Of a stretch of DNA of 64,000 bases, positions 32,940 to 42,089 are shown one piece after another. The notes beneath the pieces are model-generated. The model was not told the origin of the DNA and searched no databases. It saw only the letters and a program-made list of their open reading frames with translations. A program made the translations under genes and the position numbers. Positions within the stretch are counted from its first letter, which is position 1. Every line of letters starts with the position of its first letter. This DNA comes from Limnephilus marmoratus (lineage: Eukaryota; Arthropoda; Insecta; Trichoptera; Limnephilidae). The stretch lies in contig OU862923.1 in NCBI GenBank assembly GCA_917880885.1, positions 26,117,770 through 26,181,769 on the forward strand, in the 5' to 3' direction.

Positions 32940-33980
32940 TTTAATTATTTATTTACAATTATTACATACATACATACATTATATCTAATATTGTAAATTT
33001 TAATGTAGTTTCTCTTATAAGTGTACTATGTATTATAAGTTCACACTTCTAAACACATAACCTAACACATAACTTCATCTCTTTATGTTGTAAATCTTAT
33101 TGTAGTTAATTCCTCCAACTTGTTATCGGGTACTTGGTGTACACTTTTCAATACTACTAACATACCTACTTATTTCATACACTGTAAATCCGAATACATT
33201 ATATGTTACCAAGTTAATTCGGTAAATCCGAATATTATAATATATGCTACCGGGTTACTTTTTCTATTTTTTTGCTTTATAATTATGTAATGAATAATAT
33301 GAACTAAACCTGTCAATTTGTCTGTCCGAACGGGAAACTTTCCTAGTTGGACAGGCAAAGCTTCCTAATATGTACTTTTTGTATCTATCTATAGATAGAT
33401 AGATAATAAAGAAAATAAAAATAAATAAATTAACAATTGCAAACCTTTTTAAATCATTTCATATTATTTCCATGCTGACGTGCCAATACCAAACCAATAC
33501 ATTTTAATGTGTACATTATTGAAATGTTTTTAATACTTTCTAAAAGCAATTAAATCGTCCAAATAAAATTCATTGGAAATATTTTGCCAATATTCCAAAT
33601 ATATACACCAATATTCCAAATATTTACTTTGATGACACCATCGACTGCAGAGATAATGCATGTCCATTTGCAAAATCACGATATTTTTACATCCCACACC
33701 CACGTGAGAGGTAAATCTGTGAACCCGGTTACGTTCCAAATTCAAAATCAAATATTATGGTTCATGTTTACACGACTGATAAGTTTTGCACCAAGTGTGT
33801 TTGATAAGATATCATGTATTCGATAATTAATACTAACACTATATTCATGGATATTTGGGAATTATTCAACTTTGGAGGTCAATCTATCGACCTTGTAGTA
33901 TTTAGTACACATGCGAGTGGATAAATATTAAATAATCAAATTTTTACATGTAGCGAACACTTTGCGAGAATTCATAATTA
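32940..33980. other. AT-rich DNA with a LINE-like tail and a tetranucleotide run
   Basis: cgggaaactttcctagttgg near 33338 followed by a palindromic (TATC/GATA) run and an aataaa-rich tail (33385-33425) resembles a LINE 3' end. Nothing else was recognised. Confidence 0.35.
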
Positions 33981-33984
33981 TAAT

Positions 33985-34222
33985 AAACACAATAATGTAA
34001 CTTTGTTTTAATTCCACTTTATTATTTCTTTAGCCAACCGGTTTCGGTTCATCCTGAACCTTCATCAGTTCATCCTGAACCTTTATTCATCGATTATTCA
34101 CCGATTCGAACGGTTCACTCTGAACTTTTATTCACCTCTGATGAAGGTTCGGGATGAACCGAAACTGTTTGTATAAATACATAATAAAGTGGAATTAAAA
34201 CAAAGTTATATTATTGTATTTA
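33985..34222. mobile_element. Inverted pair of Penelope-type termini with hammerhead-like cores
   Basis: The left arm (33985-34068) and right arm (34138-34222) are inverted repeats sharing taactttgttttaattcca and ctttatta. Each arm carries the core CTGATGA, a GGTTC...GAACC hairpin and GAAAC: on the minus strand at 34068-34034 and on the plus strand at 34138-34164. A 69-bp spacer contains further ttcatcctgaacc repeats. Inverted or tandem terminal repeats with hammerhead motifs are typical of Penelope-like elements; no coding part is left. Confidence 0.6.
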
Positions 34223-34333
34223 TTATATTTAATAATCATTAATTTATTTGCTGCGGAAAGGTATTATAAAGTGCAAAAATTATTAGGGGAAACACGCCAA
34301 ACGCGAGCCCAGCATGTACTCGTTTATATAGAT

Positions 34334-35543
34334 AGGGGAAGGCAGGGTAATCACGAACGCTGGGTAATCCCGAACGCAGCAATTTCACTATGTTAGAAAG
34401 AGATGGCAACATTTTACTCATCGCTATCTTAGAAATCACGCCATCACTAATGCTAGGCGGACAGTAGAGCGCTACAGACATACACTACGTTCAAGGTATG
34501 AATAATTACAATATTTCGTTCTTTTCGTTGAAATTTTCAATAAATGAAATTCAGCGTAACTTATCAATTACTTTTAGTGCCAATACGACATTTACAGGCA
34601 TAGATAGTTAGTAGTTTAAGATTTTATCACGATTATCAGATGCGGCCGAGATAAACATAACCTAAAGTCATAAATCATTTTTTGTTGTTTTACTTTGAAG
34701 GGTATTGGCGAACGACCTGAGTGGGTCAATCTCGAACGTTCTGCATTATCCCACATAGTATAATATGTTTGCATATACATATATCCCACATAGTATAATA
34801 AAAAAATGGCCAAACAAAAGAAAGAAGCTGACCAAAACAAATAATAAGAAACAAGAGAAAATAATGAAAAAAGAGACTGACAAAAGGCGGTAAAGTAATA
34901 AAAGAGCTGTAATAATTTTTTTAAATATTAAAGAATTTTGTTCTGACAATGACAATGTGAAGAAAAGAAAGGCATAAAAGAGAATGAAAGAAAATATAAA
35001 TTATTATTGCATTTTTTGTAATGAAAAATACGGAGACAGCCCACTTGGTGACGATTGGATCTAGTGCTATGTTTGTAAAAACTGGGCACATCGCCCTTGA
35101 GGTGATTTTTCACAAAAACGGCGCTCTACAAATTATTCAATTATTATTAAATGGGCAATCGTCTTCCTTTGGCTACCGTTGTGATCTTTGCCGCACACGC
35201 TGATTTCAAATTTAAGTTAAATTGTGACTAATCTGTCATATGTGATCTCATTCTTAGGTTAGTTTAGGTCAATGGCGAACGATCGTAATTGCCCCACTAA
35301 GTGCCCGTAATTTACGCCCCACTAAGTGCCCGTAATTGCCCGACCAGTGTCGGGTAAACACGAACACTAAAGGTTTTTTTTTTGTTAAAAAAAGTTGATT
35401 ATATAAATATAAATTAATAATGTTGATTATAACAATTTTAAGTACATTAATGTACCTTTCAGAAGTACTTATTAAATTTATCCTATATGTCGTATCGTTG
35501 GATTTATTTCCAAACTCCCTTAGGTATTCGTAATTACCCCGCC
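34334..35543. mobile_element. pogo-like DNA transposon remnant, about 1.2 kb
   Basis: Left end GGGGAAGGCAGGGTAATCAC (34334) and the inverse of the right end, GGCGGGGTAATTACGAA, are similar terminal inverted repeats. gggtaatcccgaacg-like repeats recur inside both ends (34360, 34725, 35270-35360). The only coding trace is a C-terminal zinc-finger remnant at 34950-35203. The right end abuts the poly(T) of a SINE. Confidence 0.6.
34950..35203 (+). pseudogene. C-terminal PHD-like zinc-finger tail of a pogo-like transposase, interrupted
   Basis: The frame reads NVKKRKA, stop, KRMKENINYYCIFCNEKYGD, then GDDWI, a stop where Gln is usual, and CYVCKNWAH. After about 75 bp of foreign sequence it resumes as GYRCDLC and ends. 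The set C-x2-C...W-x-x-C-x2-C..WAH...C-x2-C is the zinc-finger tail found at the C-terminus of many pogo/jerky-type insect transposases. The CENP-B-like DNA-binding and DDE domains are not visible. The inserted piece (35091-35160) also occurs at 44632-44697. Confidence 0.65.
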
Positions 35544-35544
35544 T

Positions 35545-35975
35545 TTTTTTTTTTTTTTTTACAGTGAATACCGCACAAGAATCTCAACTGCTCCCGTCTG
35601 GAGCCAGTGAGACTATGGCATCCCCAATTGGGGTATGTTGTGAGGCTGAAGGTAGTGGGGAGGGGAAGGAGGTGGGGAAGAGGAAGGTTGGGAAGTACCT
35701 GGCTATTCAGATCTGGTCACCAAACACGGCTAAAGCCATTTTCAAGCAACGTTTCAATTCTGAATGGTGGTCTTACACCAGGGCGATACTAATAGTATCT
35801 TCCACTCTGGAACATGCCGCAAATATACTATATATTATTTTAAATGAATTAATTGTGAAATAACACAAATTAATCAAATAAAATTTATTTGCGCATGCCG
35901 GGTTCGAACCCGCGACCTCCGGAATGTGAGTCAAGAGTCTTAGCCACTGGACTACGGAGGTCGTCAAAACGGCCG
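35545..35975 (-). mobile_element. tRNA-derived SINE S1, full length, poly(A) tail
   Basis: On the minus strand the head (35963 to about 35890) is GACCTCCGTAGTCCAGTGGC...GGTTCGAACCC, with a good A box and a perfect B box. The body carries gcatgttccagagtggaaga, gaccaccattcagaattgaa, gtgaccagatctgaatagcc, ccaattggggatgccatag and gctccagacgggagcagttg. A 16-nt T run at 35546-35561 is its poly(A) tail. This is the best reference copy of the family. Confidence 0.85.
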
Positions 35976-36029
35976 CCTTCCCCTACACATACATTATATA
36001 TATGGAAGAATACGAGTTACATTTAGGTC

Positions 36030-36127
36030 TCTTCAAGACCCATGTTCACTTCTTCCTCTCATAAAAAAGACTCCACACTACGTCTTTAAAGATGACATAG
36101 GCGCTGAGGGAAATTATTTGCCTATGG
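36030..36127 (+). mobile_element. LINE 3'-end fragment (family L2 tail)
   Basis: caagacccatgttcacttct, cataaaaaagactccacact and gatgacataggcgctgaggg match 8640-8720 and 24306-24370. It ends where the next LINE is inserted. Confidence 0.55.
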
Positions 36128-36139
36128 TAGGTCATAATA

Positions 36140-36456
36140 GATTAAGAAAGGAACCCTCAGATGGTTTGGGTATGTAGAGCGAATGAAAGAAGAAAATAGT
36201 GTGAGAAAAATATATGACGCAAACGTAAATGGAAAAAGAAGTCGGGGACGCCCGAGGAAGATATGGCACGATCTAATGAATCAGATACTTGAATCGGGCC
36301 ATGTCAAAAGTCAGAATAATAGAAGAGTATGTATGAGACGATGTATGAATGTGAGTGAGGCAAAGACTGTATGCCAAGTTGTTTGGCGGTCTGTCCTCTC
36401 TGCCTACCCCTGCGGGGAACGGCATGATGGTTAGTTGGTTAGTTGGTTAGTTAGTT
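36140..36456 (+). mobile_element. 5'-truncated TTAG-tailed LINE with 12-bp target duplication
   Basis: TAGGTCATAATA is repeated at 36128-36139 and 36457-36468. The insert begins inside the polymerase frame (equivalent to about 1818 of the copy at 1509-2128) and ends with ttagttggttagttggttag. The frame includes GYVERMKEENSVRKIYDANV, RSRGRPRKIWHD, ILESGHVKSQNNRR and SVLSAYPCGE, closer to the family consensus at its end than the first copy. Confidence 0.85.
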
Positions 36457-36519
36457 TAGGTCATAATATGACATAAATGTGACGCCACCTACATAAATTC
36501 ATTGCAATTTAGAGACAAT

Positions 36520-36935
36520 GACATTGCATTTAACTATTTAAAAAATTATAATTATGTGAATACCGCCCAAGAGTCCCAACTGCCTGGAGCCAGTGAGACT
36601 ATGGCATCCCCAATCGGGGTATGTTGTGAGGCTGAAGGTAGACGGAAGGGGAAAGAGGAATTTGAGGTAGTACTTGGTTTTTCAAGTTTGGTCATCAAAC
36701 ACGACGAAAGCAATTTCAAGCAACGTTTCAATTTTGAATGGTGGTCATACACCAGAGCGATACTGAGAGTATCTTCCACTCTGGAACTACACCTTATATT
36801 ATTTTAAAATTTTAATTAGTGAATTAACCCAATCAAATCAAAGAAAATTCATTTGCGAACGCTGGGATTTGAACCTGAGACCTTCGAATTGCTAGTCGAA
36901 AATCTTACCCCTCGACCACGGAAGTCATGGAAAGT
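36520..36935 (-). mobile_element. tRNA-derived SINE S1
   Basis: On the minus strand a tRNA-like head (about 36925 to 36865, with gaggggtaagat and ggttcaaatcccag) is followed by the S1 body: ccagagtggaagatactctc, accattcaaaattgaaacg, cccgattggggatgccatag and ggctccaggcagttgg. Confidence 0.8.
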
Positions 36936-36939
36936 CATC

Positions 36940-37375
36940 AAAGGCACCATCTATTATTTTCCCATTTTTGTGGCAAATGACCATGCGCAATTGTAAAGAA
37001 GAGCACACCTTAATTTGACCTGTCAGACTGTCCGTCTGCCCCTTACACCCGCGTGACCCTTGTTGTCTGCCTCATAACACCCGGGGTTCCAGGGTTCAAT
37101 CTCAGTCCCGCAGCCGCCGGGTGAGTGATCAGCCGTCGTTATCTTCAGTTAACTTGTAGCCACTCGGCTAATCAAATCAATATAGACAAATAGTCAACAA
37201 ATCAGTCAGAGTTGGGTCAAGGTATTAATAAGTACTTTCGTATTTAAATACTTTAAGATTGTTTTGTTTTCCTATTACAAACCTATATTTAAATAAATAG
37301 TCCAAAAACAATACAATGGTCGCATAAGAAGCATTATTTTTCTACAATAATATTATACCTAAGAAATTGCTAATA
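36940..37375. other. No gene recognised; possible tRNA-like SINE scrap
   Basis: ggttccagggttcaatctca near 37084 resembles a B-box region, but no cloverleaf can be drawn. Confidence 0.3.
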
Positions 37376-37379
37376 CATA

Positions 37380-38475
37380 CCTAGTTCTATGAAGAGTAGA
37401 CCTCGCGTCCAAAAAATATTTATTCTAAATTTCTCTTATTTAGTAAATCAAAACCAAAATTTGCCCTAAAGTCTCATGTTTTGTAAGTAGGTACTTAAAT
37501 ACCTACCTACTTTTTTTTAATTTCAAATAAGGAATTATGAAATTTGTCCAAAGAAACGTCACTAACAAAACGACAATAAGGAACTCCAGTAAAAAATATT
37601 ATGACTTTAAAAAAATATGTTCATACAGACCAATAAACGCTGATTCTGAATATATAAGTTTTTTTATAATATTAAACGTAGTGTTCGTAAAAAAAATATT
37701 AAAAAGTGCATTTTTTAACGTCTCGTTAAAATACACTGTAAAGTTGGTACGATTGAATGGTTACTGCTGACGTCACGCGTCACCAGTCATTGTATCACAT
37801 TGTATTGAAATCAATTGACATGTAGGTATGGCACAAGCCATCAGTATTAACAACATTTCATGTTATTCTTTATTTCGTACTGTTTATAGAGATTTAGTTG
37901 TAGTGTTTATTGAAACAATATTTAAGCCTAAATAATTCAGTATCAAAAATAGAGGTATCTCTATTAGTTTATCTCTATTATTTAAAATATAGAAAAACTA
38001 CTGCACAAAAAAATAATGAATGAAAAAAGTAATGCTTCTTCTAGGGAGAATACTTCGAACAACGGAACAACGGATTTCAAAATGGCGGCAGTATATCAGC
38101 TGATTGCCCAATCCCATACATTGTTCGGGAGTGATGACGTCACACGATTTACCATATTTCCGGGGGGTCTCGAAAAATTAAAACTTTGACAATTATTTTA
38201 ACTATTAAAACTAACTCTAAAAATAAAAACAAAAACGCAGTTATTTAAGTTAGAAGGTCTTATTATTAAAAATATTCATAAAAATTTTTTTTAAAAAATG
38301 GACTAGAGTTCTCTATTCTTTTCGTGCTTTTTTCAGGCAGGTAGATAAAATAATATAGGTGGATAACATAAGCAAAAGTGCGAAAAAGAATGTAATAAAC
38401 ACGACGATTTTAAATTTGAAAAACAAATATTTACTGAAATATTAAAAAGGCCACCGTCTTGAAACTGAAACGGAT
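37380..38475 (+). repeat. Dispersed repeat family A, copy interrupted by element X
   Basis: The left part (37380-37575) matches 598-810 and the right part (38316-38475) matches 810-960 in the same orientation. The break is exactly the span of element X, showing nested insertion. Confidence 0.7.
37579..38314 (+). mobile_element. Non-autonomous DNA element X, copy 2 (736 bp)
   Basis: It starts GGAACTCCAGTAAAAAATAT and ends ATGGACTAGAGTTCTC, short inverted ends. TA occurs at each boundary and could be a target duplication. Homology to 22317-23020 (inverted) extends to the same ends. Internal landmarks: gaccaataaacgctgattct, tttatagagatttagttgt, gcggcagtatatcagctga. There is a ccggggggtctcgaaaaatt block near 38160. 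No ORF, so it must have been mobilised in trans. Confidence 0.75.
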
Positions 38476-38479
38476 AGGC

Positions 38480-38940
38480 CTCTTGCATCACATTTTTTTT
38501 TAAATTTCCGGTTTTTGGCAAATATTCTAAAACATTCTGTATTTTTTTTAGTCGTATTTTTGAAACCCTGGCGATTTATTGAAAATTTCAGTCTGAAAAA
38601 TCAGACCATTTTTTATAAACCGGAAAGATACAAGTTTATGGATGCGAAAAAACGATAATTACATAGTTGAAAATCATTTTTTAAAAAAAAGAACGTTTTC
38701 CATGCGAATGGCACAGGAGAATAACGATGATTTATCTATTAGAAAAAAGGAATATTCCGTATTATCCGTGCATCAAACTTCGACAACACGAACGTTCCGT
38801 ATTATTCGTGAGGTGGACCTAATGCGTATTTACCAAAAATTGTCATCTTTGATGATTTTGTACGTATATATTTTGTACGTTATAACGGCGTAAATACCTA
38901 CGCACTCATCAATCTATTTTACGATTGTATTACGAGTATT
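38480..38940. other. AT-rich DNA without a recognised gene
   Basis: An 83-codon frame at 38642-38893 shows no recognisable motif. Confidence 0.35.
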
Positions 38941-38942
38941 TG

Positions 38943-39016
38943 ACGAGAAGCTGAATGAGCCCCCCCCCCCCCCCCCCCTTAGTGTAAGGAGAGGGGGCCT
39001 CATTCGGCTTTGCCTC
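38943..39016. repeat. Short foldback with C-run interior
   Basis: gagaagctgaatgagccccc (38943) and gggggcctcattcggctttg (38995) are inverted repeats around a C homopolymer. It may be a very small MITE. Confidence 0.55.
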
Positions 39017-39049
39017 AACTCTGAAGTTGATGTAATTTTATAAGCTTTT

Positions 39050-40030
39050 AATTCAGTTCAGTTCCCTGGTCCTGGAGGGCCTCCAAACGCCTCTACGTTT
39101 CCTTGAACAAATCCTAATCAAGGCTTTAAGGCACCAGGACACTGTAACGAAAAAAAAGTCATTTTTTTATTTAATTTTCTTGCAGGCATTTGTTATTTGT
39201 TTTGTGTTCATCCATTTGGAAAGACGCTCTCACCAAATATTGTAAGGAAATTCGTAAAATTGACAACATTTTAGAAAAAACTATTCATCCGATTTGCATG
39301 CACCATGCACCAAGTCTTATACTGTTCGAAAATGCAGTCACTATGGCCGGAGCCGTATTATCCGTAAGGCAGTATAGGCAACTGTCTAGGGGCCCCGTAT
39401 CGGCTAGGAACCAGTAGGGTAAAGGGGCCCCGAAACGTGCTTTGCCAAAGGGGCCCCGTCATCTTTAATCCGGCCCTTGCAGTGCCGTATTGTCCACAAG
39501 GCGGTGTGGGCCACTGCTTAGGGGTCACGCATCGGCTAGAGGCTCCTATGGTAAAGGGCCCCCGAGTCGTGCATTGCCTAGGGGCCCCGACATGCTTAAT
39601 CTGGCCCTGACTAAGGCACCATGTAGGGATTGTTTTAAAAAGGGTGCCCTTTTATTTTTTTTGTTTTTATGAACGTTGAAAATTTTCCATAAAAAAAACA
39701 AAAATAAAATTGGCTGGTCCGCCATTTTTTCTTTTTTTAGATATCGAAATTCCCCTACATGGTGCCATAGACACTGGATTTTCGAACAGTTTAAGAATTG
39801 GTGCATGCAAATACAACGTATTTCATGCATCTTCTATCGTATCTTCGTTGTTTCTTTTTAATTTCGTTAAAACATTCAGTGAGCGCATTCAACAAGTGCC
39901 AGTGTTTTACAGTGTATTGGTGCCTTAAAGCCTTGTTTAGGATTTGATCAAGGGAACATGGAAGCGTTTGGGGGGCCCCCAAAACCAGGAGCCCGGAGCG
40001 GGCTCTGCCCCCTTAGTCCGCCACTGCCTG
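39050..40030. repeat. Composite foldback region
   Basis: The outer arms are inverted: cctaatcaaggctttaaggc (39112) against gccttaaagccttgtttagg (39922), extending outward through cctccaaacgc / gcgtttgggggg. An inner hairpin pairs ggcaccatgtagggatt (39616) with aattcccctacatggtgcc (39747). The right outer end finishes with agtccgccactgcc, a hAT-like CAGTGGCGGAC end in inverse. The interior also holds two direct units rich in ggggcccc (39345-39612). No coding is present. Confidence 0.6.
39345..39612 (+). repeat. Tandem repeat, two units of about 130 bp with GGGGCCCC blocks
   Basis: Both units contain gccgtatt-tcc, aaggc-gt-t-gg, atcggctag, gggtaaaggg-cccc, cgtgc-ttgcc and cttaatc-ggccct. Confidence 0.7.
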
Positions 40031-40189
40031 TGGACTTTTGACATGTATTTTAAAACTTTAAAAAAATATATGTAAATATGTATGGGTATATTTTTTTGAT
40101 TGACTGAGGATTGAACCTAAGGAAGAGAGCCAGATCCAATTTGGATAGGACCCCGATTTATTTTGTGTGTTAACTGTTGTACATTTTTA

Positions 40190-40455
40190 AATTGGTATAT
40201 GTAATGGCATTCAATTCCAGAGAAATGCCTCGCGTATGTCCGCGTATGCGTGATTACTACCAAAAGTTGAAAGAATGCGTTGTCATTGACAACGAGTTTA
40301 TCTGCTGAGTTTCGGAGACATTTATTTGGTATATTAACTGCTGTAATGTCAATTTTAGAGAAATACGTATATATCCGCGTGAGTGTGCGTGGTTGTCACC
40401 AAAAGCAGATAGAATACATTGTCATTGACAGTGAGTATCTACGTCTGCCGAGTTT
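40190..40455 (+). repeat. Tandem duplication, two units of about 135 bp
   Basis: Unit 1 (40190-40322) and unit 2 (40325-40455) share attaactg-tgta, ttttagagaaat/ccagagaaat, tccgcgt, ccaaaag, gtcattgaca and ctgc-gagttt. The 88-codon frame over unit 2 is not taken as a gene. Confidence 0.65.
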
Positions 40456-40879
40456 TAGTCCAATCGGATATCCGGAAATGGGTCAATTTTTACTTCCAAG
40501 ATTCCACTTCATTCATACGTTCATTCAATCAAGTAAACAAAAGTGAAATTCAAAAAGATGTATTTAAAAATGGCAAAAGTTTCGATTCACTCCTGAACAG
40601 CTACCGTACTAATTACATAGAATTAAACACGGTTTCACCTAGTGGGAAATAGCTGATTATTTGTTTGTGTTTCTCATCTGCAAAGTAGTCAACTTCTTTA
40701 TCTTGTTATTTTTCGCAAATTTAAATAGACAATATTATTTTCATTAAGTCACAACTCAGCCATAAGATGTTTAGATTATAGATATTTAGTTTAAATAACA
40801 TATGCAATTTTGAAAATTTCATTTTATAATTTTTGAAACTGACAATTCATTGTGGAATTATATTATAATCAATATATTA

Positions 40880-41217
40880 TATTATAAAAGAAAGTCCAAA
40901 AACTCAGAAACGAGTCCCGGTACGATCAAAGGAGTTATATGTTGTGGTAGATCACTATCCCCCCTTCTTTATGACGGTTCCCGTTTTACCTAAAGGGCGT
41001 GCTTTTGAAGATGTAAGGCCTGGAAGATTCACCCTCTGAAATTTCTAGAAGTCTTCTGGAAAGTTCTAGAAGGTTCGATAGAGCTCTAGAAAGTTCTGGA
41101 AGGAATGGCGGAGTATGTCGTGGAACGTTCGGGAATAGGGAATCGGGAATATCATTGTGGAACGTTCCAGAGCACTCTCGAATGTTGTCCTGAACGAAGG
41201 CGGGTTATCCAGCTAGT
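40880..41217 (+). mobile_element. Helitron-like non-autonomous repeat carrying heat-shock-element units
   Basis: The left part has gaaagtccaaaaactcagaa, acgagtcccggtacgatcaa and gacggttcccgttttaccta. The right end, gaaggcgggttatccagcta, finishes in CTAGT (41213-41217), the usual form of a Helitron 3' end. No Rep/helicase coding. The class is inferred mainly from the terminus and overall style. Confidence 0.4.
41043..41167 (+). promoter_or_regulatory. Array of heat-shock-element (nGAAn) units
   Basis: Alternating TTC and GAA triplets at strict 5-bp steps occur at 41054, 41059, 41064, 41069 and 41074 (five units), at 41089, 41094 and 41099 (three), at 41123, 41128 and 41133 (three), plus pairs at 41043/41048 and 41160/41165. 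Three or more such units in phase form a high-affinity HSF site. Fifteen units in 125 bp is far above chance. Whether HSF binds here is not shown by sequence. Confidence 0.65.
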
Positions 41218-41239
41218 ATATACACTGTAATAAAACCAA

Positions 41240-41308
41240 TATGAAACTTATTTCCACTTTAATTTATTTGACCGTAACCGGTTTCAGCTGGTTAAAGCCA
41301 TCTTCAGT
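41240..41308 (-). ncRNA. Hammerhead-like core with Penelope-type tail
   Basis: On the minus strand: CTGAAGA (41307-41301), a short hairpin with ggct/agct arms, GAAAC, then ccggttacggtc and aagtggaaataagttt. The aagtgg tail resembles those at 34181 and 27210. The hairpin is weaker than in the other copies. Confidence 0.4.
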
Positions 41309-41450
41309 CTGGAACAAATTATTTATCACCTGCGGTTTATATACATAACATACGGGGGAAGGGGAGAGAGGGGTGGTCCACAAGGATTTTAATCAATTAT
41401 ATTAATTACATTTGTTACGAAGTCGTCTTTGACTATTGAATATCTGATTA

Positions 41451-41836
41451 GGGGCCATTCATTTATTACGTAAGACGATTTAGGGGGGGAAGGGGGGCGA
41501 CCATGTCTTATTTTTTCTTAAAAGGGGGTGGGAGGGAAGTAAGATCACAAAAATGCGCAAAGTTAAAATTATACTTTGAAAAAGTACAATTTTAACTTTG
41601 TTAAAATAAAAACAAAATTAAAATTATTAGTATCTTTGTAAGTACAAATAAACATTTCTAAAAATTGTTACTTTGAAAAATAAACATTAAAATAAACCAA
41701 ACGTGTATTCATTTTTTCCTTTAGATTCTTACGTAATAAATATTAAACCGTGGGGAGGGGGTCGGCCTATTCTTATTTTTTCTTATGGGGGTCGAAAACT
41801 AGCAAAATTAGACTTACGTAATAAATGAATGGCCCC
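41451..41836. mobile_element. 386-bp MITE with TTA target duplication
   Basis: The ends GGGGCCATTCATTTATTACG (41451) and exact inverse (ending 41836) continue inward as taag. TTA flanks both sides (41448-41450, 41837-41839). G-rich stretches and tcttattttttctta occur near both ends. TIR and 3-bp TSD fit Harbinger-type MITEs. Confidence 0.8.
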
Positions 41837-42089
41837 TTATTTTGGTTATTCGTAGGCTTACTTACCTCGGGTTTGTAGCTCACTTCGATTTTGTTCAGGG
41901 AATACCTTACAAGTAATATGAATTATTAATGACCTATTTAATTATTGTTGGCAAATTGTTATTATATTTATGATGATATGGAATTTTTGATTGATTTTTG
42001 AAGGGACCCATGTTTTACATTGGAGTAGGAATAATCTTATAATGGTCATTATATAAAATATGTATTTTTTATATAATGATCATTATAAG

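Noticed and set aside
33370..33425. Functional GATA-factor cluster
   Set aside because: The gata/tatc run is a short simple repeat in a probable LINE tail.
37084..37170. Possible tRNA gene near ggttccagggttcaatc
   Set aside because: No acceptor or D arm can be paired.
41043..41167. Promoter of a nearby heat-shock gene
   Set aside because: No coding sequence follows within the repeat or just beyond it; the units belong to the repeat itself.
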